From NCBI GenBank assembly GCA_036501145.1, contig DASYAV010000179.1:1-64000 (forward strand): a stretch of 64,000 nucleotides of DNA, read 5' to 3'. The number at the start of each line of letters is the position of its first letter. Position 1 is the stretch's first letter. The stretch is from PALSA-505 sp036501145. GTDB lineage: Bacteria > Actinomycetota > Actinomycetes > Streptosporangiales > Streptosporangiaceae. A program made the position numbers and the translations under genes. This document shows, one piece after another, positions 8,151-16,605 of this stretch. Under the pieces are notes generated by a model. The model did not search any database. It was not told the origin of the DNA and worked only from the letters and a program-made list of their open reading frames with translations.

Positions 8151-8549
8151 CGCGCCGAACGCCGTCACCAGGCCGCCGTCAGCAGGCTGCCGCTTCCCGC
8201 GGCCACGCCAGATATGGCCGACGATGTCGCCAGCCGGCTGGATGCGGAGGCCGCGATGAAAGCCGTGCGGGCGGCCGTCAGCGGCCTGAACCCGCGAGAA
8301 CGGGAAGTTCTGGCTCTCTCTGTGTGTGTGGGGTCTGGGCTGAGCTACCGCGAGGCCGCAGAAGCTCTCGGTGTGCCCGTCGGGACGGTCCGGTCGCGGC
8401 TGTCAAGGGCCCGCGGAAAGCTGGAGGAACTCGCGCCTGGTCCTGCGTCACCCTCTCCTGCGGCAAGCAGGGAACCCGGTGAGCCGGCCGGACAGATTCA
8501 AGGTGAAGGCCAGCAAGCCGGCTCGCCCGAGGAAGGGAAGATCCGATGA
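8151..8549 (+). pseudogene. Truncated ECF sigma factor (region 4 only)
   Basis: The frame carries RAERRHQAAVSRLPLP and DMADDVASRLDAEAAMKAVRAA-type linker sequence, then NPREREVLAL, LSYREAAEALGVPVGTVRSRL and SRARGKL: the complete sigma-70 region 4 helix-turn-helix. Sigma region 2 is absent; immediately upstream is the oppositely oriented GNAT gene, whose 5' end coincides with the break. The stop overlaps the next ATG (ATGA at 8546), the usual coupling between such sigma genes and CU044_5270-type partners. Whether the fragment is still translated is unknown. Confidence 0.7.
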
Positions 8550-9328
8550 GCACCGGCCATCCCAGCGGTTCCGATGCCGCCGCGCTGGACAGTATGGTGC
8601 CAGTCCCAGCCGAGCGGGACATGCCACCGGGCCGCCAGCAGGCCTTGCTGGAGTCCCTCGCAAACGAGGTCGGCGAACCAGCCAGTCCAGGTACGTGGAG
8701 GAGCTCCAGGTTCCTCGGCCGCGGGCCGTGGAGGATGCGCCTGTCCCGGCCCGTTTTGATGGCGGGGGTGGTGGCCACTGCCAGCGCCGTAACGGTGGCC
8801 ACGGTGTTGGCCACTGTCTCCGCCTCCCGATCGCCCGTGGTGCATTCATCTCAGGGTGCGTGCGCCGCTCCTTATGAGAATGGCAGCGTGCCGTTCCCCG
8901 GCGGCTACCGCACTACCCTGATACGCGCACAATCAGCAGTGGGATTCCCGGTTCCCGCGCCGCATAGCGCTCCCGCTGGCCGGCGCGCTTTGTCTGGAAT
9001 CTGGGTCAGCCCGGATTCGCGGCTGGTCGCGCTGGTGTACGGCAAGGAGAAACTCAAGATCTTGCTGCAGCGGTGGCCCACCACCGCGAACCCGATCACG
9101 CACAAGCCGGAAGAGTGGTTCCACCACGAGCGGGACATCATGGCAAGAAACTCCGCAGCTATTGGACGAGTCAATGGCCAGCCCGCCCTGATTGTCCAGC
9201 GACACGCTGGTCCGTGCGGCACTAGTCCGGCGCTCGTGGAATTCTACCGGCGTGGTCTCGAGATTGATGTGTCAAGCCCCAGCTACGGAACCACCGAGCT
9301 ACTCAAAGTCGCCACAAGCGTTCATTAA
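8546..9328 (+). CDS. CU044_5270-like membrane-anchored protein (putative sigma-factor partner)
   Basis: 260 aa. The N-terminal ~65 residues are cytoplasmic and polar (including the R-Q-Q-A-L-L-E-S pattern), followed by one transmembrane segment at about residues 70-92 (PVLMAGVVATASAVTVATVL) and a C-terminal extracytoplasmic domain with two to three cysteines. This layout and its coupling to an ECF sigma gene match the CU044_5270-type partners often encoded after such sigma factors. Because the upstream sigma gene has lost region 2, the partner may now be without a functional cognate factor. Confidence 0.7.
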   Translation: MSTGHPSGSDAAALDSMVPVPAERDMPPGRQQALLESLANEVGEPASPGTWRSSRFLGRGPWRMRLSRPVLMAGVVATASAVTVATVLATVSASRSPVVHSSQGACAAPYENGSVPFPGGYRTTLIRAQSAVGFPVPAPHSAPAGRRALSGIWVSPDSRLVALVYGKEKLKILLQRWPTTANPITHKPEEWFHHERDIMARNSAAIGRVNGQPALIVQRHAGPCGTSPALVEFYRRGLEIDVSSPSYGTTELLKVATSVH

Positions 9329-9412
9329 TTCTGTCCTCAGCCCGCGGGCCAAGTCCACAGTCTGCCCTGGACGCATCGCTGGCCATGCTGGCCGGTATGG
9401 AAGGATCTGGGC

Positions 9413-10192
9413 GTGAACGACTTCGCTCAACCACTCGACGGCATGAGCACCTTGGTGATCGGCGGCGGAGGCAACGGCATCGGACGTGCCATCTCGCGGG
9501 CGTTCGCTGCGGCTGGCGCAGCTGTCGCCATTGCGGACATCGATCCGGATCGGGCGCGTGATGCTGTCGATGAGCTGACACATCCTGCACGCGCCATGGC
9601 CCTGGTCGGCGATGTCCGGTCGCGGCGGGACGTCGATGGGTTCGTCGCGCGAACCACAGCCGAGTTCGGCGGGCTCGACGCGCTCGTGACCGTTGTCGGA
9701 GGGCAGGTCGCCTTCGTGCCGGCCGTACGGCTGCACGAGATGAGTGACGACGACTGGGATCTGGTCTTCGAGATGAACCTTCGTTACGTGGTACGTGCCG
9801 CCCGCGCAGCGATCCGTTCGTTCCTGGCCCAGGGGAAGGGAGGATCCATCGTCAGCGTCGGTTCGGTCACCGGTGTGATGGCCGCACCCATGCAGGCGGG
9901 CTACGGGTCTGCCAAAGCCGGGCTGGCCAGCCTGGCCAGGACCGTCGCTGCGGAGTATGCCGGTGATGGCATCCGGATGAACGTCGTGGCCTGTGGCGCG
10001 ATCGCGACGCCGGCGGCAGGCTCCGCGCAGGACGCCGGGGGAGCCGCCGAGATTCCGATGGGCCGGTTCGGCATCCCCGAGGATGCGGCTTCGGCGGTTG
10101 TCTACCTGGCCTCGCCGCTGTCGTCATACGTGACCGGACAGAGTCTCGTCGTTGATGGCGGCGTTACCGTCCGCGGCCCGTTCCCGGAGTGA
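9413..10192 (+). CDS. SDR family oxidoreductase
   Basis: 259 aa from GTG 9413 (GGAAGGATCTGGGC upstream). Cofactor motif GGGGNGIGRA (residues 18-27), acidic residue pattern IADID specifying NAD(H)-like binding, catalytic Ser in IVSVGSV, Y-G-S-A-K (residues 162-166) as Y-x3-K, and the C-terminal YVTGQSLVVDGG. The NNAG motif is replaced by TVVGG. It is complete, unlike the SDR remnant at 5221. It converges on the NaeI-like gene. Substrate unknown. Confidence 0.9.
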   Translation: MNDFAQPLDGMSTLVIGGGGNGIGRAISRAFAAAGAAVAIADIDPDRARDAVDELTHPARAMALVGDVRSRRDVDGFVARTTAEFGGLDALVTVVGGQVAFVPAVRLHEMSDDDWDLVFEMNLRYVVRAARAAIRSFLAQGKGGSIVSVGSVTGVMAAPMQAGYGSAKAGLASLARTVAAEYAGDGIRMNVVACGAIATPAAGSAQDAGGAAEIPMGRFGIPEDAASAVVYLASPLSSYVTGQSLVVDGGVTVRGPFPE

Positions 10193-10250
10193 CGCGCATC
10201 CCGCGGGGTGAGTTTCCTCCCGCCAGAAAGCGGTGCCGCCGGGCAGGCGC

Positions 10251-11372
10251 TCAGACCCGGGGGAGCAGTGGGGCCTCGGCGGCCGGCTCGCCCGGGCGGG
10301 CTAGCACCCACTCGATGCCGCCGATCTTGACGCACCGGGCGTACCGGTCGGCCTCCCCCTGGCCGCGGCGGGCCAGCCGGGCGCTGACGAACTCGCCGGG
10401 TCCCGGCTGCGGCAGCGCGAGTGCCCCGGCCAGCATCTGGTGGGCGGCGTAGTCGCCGAAGATCACGATGCCCTCGCCGCGCAACTGGCCGCGTGCGCCG
10501 CCGTTGTCCCGCACCCGCTTCATCGGGTCGTCCTGCCTGGCCACCGTGGCGACCACGGCCCGGCTGATCCGGCGGCCGAGCGCCCGGCGGAACAGCTCGT
10601 TCACCCGCTGCTGGCCCTTCGGCCAGCCGAAGATCGCCGCGACGTCCCGTTCCGGCAGCCGGAGCAGCGCGTTCTCCGGCAGCGGCGCGCCCCGGGCCAG
10701 CCACTCGATGGCACCGCGGCCGGCGTCGTTGAGCATCCGCTTGAGATCCCGGTTGCCGGCCTGGCTCAGGTACTCCTCCCTGGCCCGGATCAGCCCCGCC
10801 GACCAGGTGCCCTCGGCGTCGCTGGCCTGCACCAGCAGCAGCAGCTGGTCTTCGGCCTCCGGCGGGATCATCCAGCCGCCGCTGCGGTGGGAGAACTTGC
10901 AGTCCACCTCGGCACCGGCGATCGAGTAGTCCAGCGTGCTGCCGTCGGCCAGCCCGAGCTTGCGCTGGATGCCGATCTCCACCAGCGTGCCGGCGTGCGT
11001 CTTCTCCGTCTTGTGCAGCTGGTCCCAGCGGTAGCGGCCGGTGTGCTGCCCGTCCAGCAGCAGGTCGAAGGCGTCGCGGATGGCCCGGGCCAGCAGCGAC
11101 TGATCGGGGTCAGCGGCACGCAGTTCGGCCGCCACCTCGTCCCGCTCGGGGTCCGCATCGGCCCCGCGCACCGGCCCGGGGAGGTCTTCAAGACCGGGCA
11201 GCACTCCTTGCCCAGGGCTTGCCAGGTCAGGGTCAAGTCCAGGCAAAGCTAGCTGGCCAGGGAGTTGCTCGGGTACGCTTGCGGCCAGCGAACCTGGGGT
11301 ATCGGCCGGCGCCACCCGCCGACTGTAGCCCATCGATGCGTTGTCCCTGCCTATCCCCGCCGGCCGGCTCAC
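10251..11372 (-). CDS. NaeI-like type II restriction endonuclease (no methyltransferase nearby)
   Basis: 373 aa, strongly similar in pattern to NaeI (317 aa; cleaves GCCGGC after binding two sites). DGQHTGRYRWDQLHKTEKTH is followed by GTLVEIGIQ, LDYSIAGAEVDCKFS, GWMIPPEA, LPENALLRLPE, GQQRVNELFRRA and MKRVRDNGGARGQLRGEGIV. Catalytic residues E132, D148, D157 and K159 correspond to NaeI E70, D86, D95 and K97 at a constant offset of 62. The residue matching NaeI Leu43 is Leu105, so it is the endonuclease rather than the topoisomerase-like Lys form. About 60 extra N-terminal residues, rich in Leu-Pro-Gly, are present if GTG 11372 is used; Met14 (11333) is an alternative start. No DNA methyltransferase gene is visible in the window. 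Confidence 0.9.
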   Translation of the reverse strand: MSRPAGIGRDNASMGYSRRVAPADTPGSLAASVPEQLPGQLALPGLDPDLASPGQGVLPGLEDLPGPVRGADADPERDEVAAELRAADPDQSLLARAIRDAFDLLLDGQHTGRYRWDQLHKTEKTHAGTLVEIGIQRKLGLADGSTLDYSIAGAEVDCKFSHRSGGWMIPPEAEDQLLLLVQASDAEGTWSAGLIRAREEYLSQAGNRDLKRMLNDAGRGAIEWLARGAPLPENALLRLPERDVAAIFGWPKGQQRVNELFRRALGRRISRAVVATVARQDDPMKRVRDNGGARGQLRGEGIVIFGDYAAHQMLAGALALPQPGPGEFVSARLARRGQGEADRYARCVKIGGIEWVLARPGEPAAEAPLLPRV

Positions 11373-11460
11373 GCTGTCTTAAGGTTTGCCGGATACAACC
11401 TGATATTTATCCTGAACAGTTCGTGATGCCCGTTGCGGGAGAGTCTGGGAGGCAGTTCTA

Positions 11461-12420
11461 ATGCGTCGGTATCTTCTCGTGGCGCTGTGGCCCGCCGGCA
11501 TGGCCGCGATCACGGCCGCCACGGTTGTCGCCCTGCGCCGCGGGCGGGCACCTGCCAGGCTGCCCGACCCCGGCGCTTCCACCAGTCACGGCGGGCCAAA
11601 GCCGGTGGGCGAAGCCGGCCCGGACGCGCCCCGCTCCGCCCGCACCGCCAAAGGCAACCCCGGCCTGGACGGCCCGGACGGCCCGGACCGTGCGCTGCCC
11701 GGCTGGCTGCCCGGCCTCGCCGGGCTGGGGGTGGCCAGCGCGGCCGGCGGAGTGCTGTCCTACGAGCTGATGGTGCTGCTCGGCCGGCCGATCGTGCGGC
11801 ACGGCCCCAGGGTCGATGTGCCGATCATGGAGTGGACCGGCAGAAACCAGGTGGAGCCCTGGGCTGCCGTGCTGGAACGGCTCAACAAGGTCCCGAATAC
11901 CTGGACGACGTGGGGTGCCTGCGGTGCCGCCGCGGCGTGCCTCGCGGCGAGCCGCCCCGCGGCCAAGTGGCTGCCGCCGTCCGTGCTCGGCGCCGCGATC
12001 GTGGTGGATCACTACGTCACCCTCGCGCTCCGGCATAAGTTCCGCCGTCCCGGGCCGCCGGCCAGCCCGCTCGGCACCTACCCGTCCGGCGGCTGCGACC
12101 GGGTCGTGCTGTTCTACGGCCTGATCGCCAACCTGACGTGGCGCGAGTACAGCGGCAGCCAGCGGGGCAAGGCGATGGCGCTGGGCGCGACGTCACTGCT
12201 GGCATTCAACGCTGCCTACTGCCGCCAGTACCTGAGCAAGCACTGGTTCACCGACGTCATCACCGGGCTGCTGTACGGCGCCCTGCTGTACGTGCCGTTC
12301 GCGGTCGCGGTCCGGCTGCTCGACGGCCCGCCGGCCCGGCCGGCCGTCCGTCCGGCCCAGCCAGACGGCGCGCCGGTCCGGGCGGCCAGCCTGGCGGGCG
12401 CCGCGGCGGTCACCGGCTGA
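11461..12420 (+). CDS. PAP2 superfamily membrane phosphatase
   Basis: 319 aa, with an N-terminal hydrophobic segment, a disordered Pro/Gly/Ala-rich stretch (about residues 35-80) and then five or so membrane helices. PAP2 motif 1 is K-F-R-R-P (about residues 194-198), motif 2 is Y-P-S-G-G (usually PSGH) and motif 3 is S-K-H-W-F-T-D (about residues 259-265). The family hydrolyses lipid phosphates such as phosphatidate or undecaprenyl pyrophosphate. Replacement of the motif 2 His by Gly is unusual and could affect catalysis. Divergent from the NaeI-like gene. Confidence 0.85.
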   Translation: MRRYLLVALWPAGMAAITAATVVALRRGRAPARLPDPGASTSHGGPKPVGEAGPDAPRSARTAKGNPGLDGPDGPDRALPGWLPGLAGLGVASAAGGVLSYELMVLLGRPIVRHGPRVDVPIMEWTGRNQVEPWAAVLERLNKVPNTWTTWGACGAAAACLAASRPAAKWLPPSVLGAAIVVDHYVTLALRHKFRRPGPPASPLGTYPSGGCDRVVLFYGLIANLTWREYSGSQRGKAMALGATSLLAFNAAYCRQYLSKHWFTDVITGLLYGALLYVPFAVAVRLLDGPPARPAVRPAQPDGAPVRAASLAGAAAVTG

Positions 12421-12459
12421 CTGGCGGAACCCCCGGGAGCCGGCCCGGCCGGCCCATCC

Positions 12460-13680
12460 TCAGGGGGTCAGCGCGAGGGTGCCGCCGCTGGCGTCGGTGA
12501 GCCGGTGCGCGCCCGGCTGGCCGCCGAACACGGCCGGTGACCCGGACACCCGCGCCCGTGGCCCGTCCGGCCCGGCCAGGATCGTGCCGTCCGCGTCCAC
12601 CGCGACCAGGTCGCCGTCCCGGCGCAGCAGCACCGGGCCACCCCGGCTGGCCGACACCGCGACCCGGCCCGCGGCCAGCCCGCGCAGCACGTCATCGGGC
12701 CCGCTGCCCTCGCACTCCACCCAGGTGGTCGGCGTCCCGATCTGGGTGTTCGCGCCCGGGCTGTGCCAGTCGCTGCCACCTACCGGGATGGCGGCCGCGT
12801 CCCACAGCTGCCACCAGGACAGCGGCGTGGTCCAGCGCGGGTCGAGCCAGCTCCAGTGCCACACCTCGATGAGCGGCGGCCGCTCGGTCATGGTGTGCAT
12901 CCAGCTGACGTGGCCGGCGATCGGGTGGTTGACCGACATCAGGCCGCCGCGGCGCCGCGCGTGCGCCAGCCAGTCGTCCGGGCTGCGGCGGAAGTCCACC
13001 CAGCCCACGTCGCCGAGCACGTTCGCGTGCCCGGTGTCCGTGGTGACCTCCTGGCCGGGCAGCAGCGTGATGCCGTACCGGGCCGCCGCGCCGGCCAGTT
13101 CGGCGTGGTGGCTGACCGTGTTGTGGTCGGTGACGGCCAGGAAGTCGAGCCCCTGACCGGCGGCGCGACAGGCCAGTTCGGGCACGGTCACCGAGCCGTC
13201 GGAATGCACGGTGTGCGTGTGCAGGTCGCCGGCCAGCCAGCGGCGTCCCGCGCTGGCGGGCAGCGCCCGGCGGGGCGGCCGGCTGGCCGGCGGCGCGGGC
13301 GGGCCGGGCTCCGGGTCGGGCCGCAGCTCGCCGGCGCGGCTGGCGGCCTGCGCGGTGACCTGGTAGGCCACCCCGTCGGTGGGCAGCCGGTAGATGCCGA
13401 TGATCACCTGCCACAGGCCCGGTTCCAGCTCGCCGGCCAGGTAGCCGGGCGTAGCCCGCTCCGGGCAGATGACGAACGACCCGCGGGCGCCGCCCGACCA
13501 GCCGCGGAACCCGGCCGGGCCGAGGCAGCCGAGGTCCAGCGTCGCGGCGCTGCGGTCGTAGTCCAGTTCCACCCGCAGCCCGTGGCAGCCGGGCGGCACC
13601 TCGACCGGCAGGTAGTGCCAGGGGGAGCTGAACCGGTCCTCCAGCGTCCACCGGCCGGTGTGCCGCGCGATCAGCGTCAT
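12460..13680 (-). CDS. PHP-domain metallohydrolase, CehA/McbA-like
   Basis: 406 aa. After an N-terminal beta-rich domain (residues 1-150), the PHP metal-binding motifs appear in order: DLHTHTVHSDGS, VTDHNTVSHH, GQEVTTDTGHANVLG, NHPIAGHVS and GGSDWHSPG. This matches the CehA/McbA phosphoesterase family, which binds three metals and hydrolyses phosphoesters or carbamates. The native substrate is unknown. ATG 13680. It converges on the PAP2 gene (39-nt gap). Confidence 0.88.
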   Translation of the reverse strand: MTLIARHTGRWTLEDRFSSPWHYLPVEVPPGCHGLRVELDYDRSAATLDLGCLGPAGFRGWSGGARGSFVICPERATPGYLAGELEPGLWQVIIGIYRLPTDGVAYQVTAQAASRAGELRPDPEPGPPAPPASRPPRRALPASAGRRWLAGDLHTHTVHSDGSVTVPELACRAAGQGLDFLAVTDHNTVSHHAELAGAAARYGITLLPGQEVTTDTGHANVLGDVGWVDFRRSPDDWLAHARRRGGLMSVNHPIAGHVSWMHTMTERPPLIEVWHWSWLDPRWTTPLSWWQLWDAAAIPVGGSDWHSPGANTQIGTPTTWVECEGSGPDDVLRGLAAGRVAVSASRGGPVLLRRDGDLVAVDADGTILAGPDGPRARVSGSPAVFGGQPGAHRLTDASGGTLALTP

Positions 13681-13727
13681 GACGACATCTGATCACGCTC
13701 GCCGCCGTCCGGCGGCCCTGCCCCCTC

Positions 13728-13748
13728 GTAATCCCTTATACCCATTAC
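13728..13748. promoter_or_regulatory. Dyad GTAAT-N11-ATTAC between divergent genes
   Basis: GTAAT (13728-13732) and ATTAC (13744-13748) flank CCCTTATACCC in the 77-bp gap between the PHP hydrolase and the CGNR regulator. The AT-rich dyad stands out from the GC-rich surroundings and could be the CGNR operator/promoter (TTATAC resembles a -10). Confidence 0.35.
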
Positions 13749-13757
13749 ACTGAGGTC

Positions 13758-14354
13758 ATGCCTGCACTGGTGCCGCGCACGGCAGACGGTGAGAAGTTCC
13801 GATTCCGGGCCGGCCGCCCGAGCCTGGACTTGTGCTCGACACTGCTGTGGCGTTATGTCACCCCGGCTGAGCAGTTGCGCTCACCCGGGGATCTGGCGCG
13901 GTGGGCCGCTGCCGCCGGGCTGCAGCCGGTGCCGCGCCGGGCCAGCGAGGATGACCTGCGAGTGGCCCGGTCGCTGCGGGAAGCGCTGTACCGGCTGTTC
14001 CATGCACACCTCGATGGCCGGGACCTCCCCCCGGCTGATGTGCGGTGCGTGAACGCGGCCGCTGCACCGGCCGGGGCGGTACCGCAGCTGATCGTCGGCG
14101 GTCAGCTGCGGTGGCGGGCCAGCAGGCCAGCGCAGGCCGCGCTGTCGGCCGTCGCCCGCGACGGGATCGATCTGCTCACCGGGCCGCTGGCCGGCCGGAT
14201 CCGGGAGTGCGCCGAGCCGGACTGCGCCTTCTTGTTCGCCGATACCTCCCGGCCAGGTCAACGGCGATGGTGCGCGATGAACCGGTGCGGCAACCGCCAC
14301 CATGTCCGCGCGCATCGCGCTCGCCGGCCAGACGGCCGCCAGGCCGGCCCGTGA
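13758..14354 (+). CDS. CGNR zinc-finger (ABATE domain) regulator
   Basis: 198 aa. The N-terminal ABATE domain begins FRAGRPSLDLCSTLLWR and contains the helical segment VARSLREALYRLFHAHLDG. The C-terminal CGNR zinc finger has C-A-E-P-D-C, R-W-C and C-G-N-R (about residues 155-180), giving the C-x4-C-x13-C-x3-CGNR arrangement. These proteins are thought to be stress-related DNA-binding regulators. ATG 13758 follows GAGG. The stop overlaps the GTG start of the EamA transporter (GTGA), so the two are translationally coupled. Confidence 0.88.
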   Translation: MPALVPRTADGEKFRFRAGRPSLDLCSTLLWRYVTPAEQLRSPGDLARWAAAAGLQPVPRRASEDDLRVARSLREALYRLFHAHLDGRDLPPADVRCVNAAAAPAGAVPQLIVGGQLRWRASRPAQAALSAVARDGIDLLTGPLAGRIRECAEPDCAFLFADTSRPGQRRWCAMNRCGNRHHVRAHRARRPDGRQAGP

Positions 14355-15247
14355 CCGGCGGCCGGCCGGCGGCACGCGGGCTCGCGGTCAGCACGCATCA
14401 CCCGCCGGGCGGCCCATCGCATCGGCGGTCGGCGGGGCTGGTCATGGGCTGCGCCGGAGTCTTGTGCTTCAGTGGCACAGCGCCGGCCACACGCGTTGCC
14501 GTCCCGGTGTTCGGCGCCCTGACCCTGACCGCCGCCCGTATCGTGATCGCCGCCGTGCTGGGCACCATCACCCTGGCACTGACCGGCCAGCGCAGCTGGC
14601 CGGGCCGCAGCCAGATCGCCGGAATCCTCGTCATGGGTGCCGGCCTGGCCGTGGGTTACCCGGGCTTCCTGGCGCTGGCCGTCGGCCAGGTGCCCGCCTA
14701 CCACGCGGCCGTAGTGATCGGGCTCGTGCCGGCCGCTAACGCCGTCGTCTCGGTGATCAGAACCGGCGAGCGCCCCCGGAACTGGTTCTGGCTCGGCTGC
14801 CTGGCCGGGCTGGGCGCGGTGGTGGCGTTCGCGGCCATCCAGGACGGCGGTGCGCTGCATCCCGCTGACGCCTGGCTGGGTGCTGCGGTGCTCAGCTGTG
14901 CCATCGGATACGTCGAGGGCGGCCGGGTTTCCCGGCAGATCGGCGCGACCCGGGCCCTGTGCTGGGCCATGATCTTCCTCGCCCCGCTCGCCGCCCTGGC
15001 CCTGGCGGTCTCGGCCATCACCCGCAGCTACCCCGCCCTCACCCTCCCCGCCTGGGCGGGCCTGTGGTACGCGGGCACCGCCAGCATGTTCGCCGGGGCG
15101 ATCGCCTGGTACCGGGGTCTGGCCGCGGGCGGGATCGCCCGCATCGGACAGCTCAACCTGGCACAGCCGTTCCTGGCCATCACCTGGTCCGGGCTGCTGC
15201 TGGGCGAGCACATCCCCGGCACCGCCCTGATCGCGCCGCCGTCGTGA
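14351..15247 (+). CDS. EamA/DMT family transporter, last helix lost to a frameshift
   Basis: 298 aa from GTG 14351, which overlaps the CGNR stop. About nine membrane helices form the two EamA halves (first ends near QDGG, second begins PADAWLGAAVL). The frame stops after LLLGEHIPGTALIAPPS. In the next frame the sequence continues as A-A-V-V-I-A-A-M-A-L-C-I-N-S, which is the expected tenth helix; a single missing base near 15234 explains this. The family exports metabolites. The truncation may be a real mutation or a sequencing error. Confidence 0.75.
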   Translation: MTGGRPAARGLAVSTHHPPGGPSHRRSAGLVMGCAGVLCFSGTAPATRVAVPVFGALTLTAARIVIAAVLGTITLALTGQRSWPGRSQIAGILVMGAGLAVGYPGFLALAVGQVPAYHAAVVIGLVPAANAVVSVIRTGERPRNWFWLGCLAGLGAVVAFAAIQDGGALHPADAWLGAAVLSCAIGYVEGGRVSRQIGATRALCWAMIFLAPLAALALAVSAITRSYPALTLPAWAGLWYAGTASMFAGAIAWYRGLAAGGIARIGQLNLAQPFLAITWSGLLLGEHIPGTALIAPPS

Positions 15248-15388
15248 TCGCCGCGATGGCCCTCTGCATCAACAGCCGCGATCCCGCCACCACAGCACAC
15301 CCAGCACCAGACCGACCGCACTCAGATCCCGCGGCCGGTCAGCCACCATAAACACGGGCAAGCTGAGGCTGCTCCGGCAGCGGCAGGC

Positions 15389-16453
15389 TCAGTTCCACTG
15401 CTGGAAGGTGGCGCCCTGGTTGCACGTCCACTGGTAGATGCGGGCGCCGTTCCCCCTCCCGTCGGCATCCAGGCAGGTCTTGCTGGTGCCATCCACGTGC
15501 ATGCCGGCGTCGGCGTTGCCGTTGGTGTTCAGGCCGCCGCTGCCGCGCCACCACCACCGCTGGAAAGCGTCACCGGAGTTGCAGGCCCGCAAGAAGACGG
15601 GGCCGGCGTTGCCGATCTTCCCGCCGTCCAGCTTGAGGCAGGTGCCGGTGCCCTTGTTCTTCAGCACCGGGTTGCGGCCGGGCGATCCCTCGACGTACCA
15701 CTGCTGAGAGGCATAGCTCTGGTGGCAGGCCCACTGGAAGACCTTCCTGCCGTGCGCCTTGGCCGAGGAGTCCGCGGCCAGGCAGGTGCCGGCGCCGTGA
15801 TCCTCCAGCTGGAAGCCGAACCCGTATACCGACCGCTCGGCCAGGCTGAGGTAGCTGGTGTAGGGCCCGGGCGTGCCACAGTCGCCGGGCCCGTGGGGTG
15901 AGTAGGTGGACCACGGGCACCAGTCCGTCCCCTTGGCGGAGATGTTCCAGGCCGCCGCCGCGTTGCACTGGATCTGGTAGGCGCAGGAATTGCTGACGTT
16001 CGGCCAGGCGCAGCTGTCGATCTGCCACAGCCCGCGGTCCACACACCCGTCCGGGTTCGTGTACGTCGCGCTCGGGTCGCAGCCGGACTCGGCCAGCCCG
16101 ACCGCCACCGCGATCACGATCTGCGGGTAGGAGCGGCCGTTGTTGGCGTGCACGCGGGTGGTGTAGGAGAAGCCGGCCTTGGCGGCCACCTTGGCACAGA
16201 CGTACGCCTCGCTCACCGTGTCGGCGGGGGCGGGCCTGCCCAGCCCGGGGCCGAGTGAGGCTGGTTTCACCTGGCCTGCGCCCGGCGCCGGGCCGGCCGA
16301 CGCGGACGCGGCCCCGGACTGGGCCAGCAGACCCACCGCGACCAGCAGCATGCCGATCGCGGACAGCAGGGTGACACGGCAGCCCGCGCCCGCGGCGAGC
16401 CGCTTTGGCGCCGGCGCCCCGGCCGGTAAGGCGCGATTCCGGGACGTTCGCAT
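15389..16453 (-). CDS. Secreted lysozyme-like protein with ricin B-type lectin domain
   Basis: 354 aa from ATG 16453, chosen because AGGAGG lies 5 nt upstream. A signal peptide (about residues 20-52, ending SAASASA) is followed by a transglycosylase/lysozyme-like domain with VAVGLAESGCDPSATYTN (E as likely catalytic acid) and RGLWQIDS. A C-terminal beta-trefoil lectin follows, with repeated Q-x-W motifs (SQQWYV, FQRWWW, FQQWN). It probably cleaves peptidoglycan or a related glycan outside the cell, with the lectin as anchor. It stands alone between convergent and divergent neighbours. Confidence 0.85.
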   Translation of the reverse strand: MRTSRNRALPAGAPAPKRLAAGAGCRVTLLSAIGMLLVAVGLLAQSGAASASAGPAPGAGQVKPASLGPGLGRPAPADTVSEAYVCAKVAAKAGFSYTTRVHANNGRSYPQIVIAVAVGLAESGCDPSATYTNPDGCVDRGLWQIDSCAWPNVSNSCAYQIQCNAAAAWNISAKGTDWCPWSTYSPHGPGDCGTPGPYTSYLSLAERSVYGFGFQLEDHGAGTCLAADSSAKAHGRKVFQWACHQSYASQQWYVEGSPGRNPVLKNKGTGTCLKLDGGKIGNAGPVFLRACNSGDAFQRWWWRGSGGLNTNGNADAGMHVDGTSKTCLDADGRGNGARIYQWTCNQGATFQQWN

Positions 16454-16605
16454 GGCTGCCTCCTGACCGGGCCCCTTCGCCGTCGCCAGCCCTGGCGGTA
16501 TGCGAAATCCAGGGCTCGCATGAGTGGCCACCATACAAAGATCCGGAGCCTAAATGCCTGGATACCGGACAAATGGTCCGTATCGAGGTGGTGTCCAGGT
16601 AGGTG

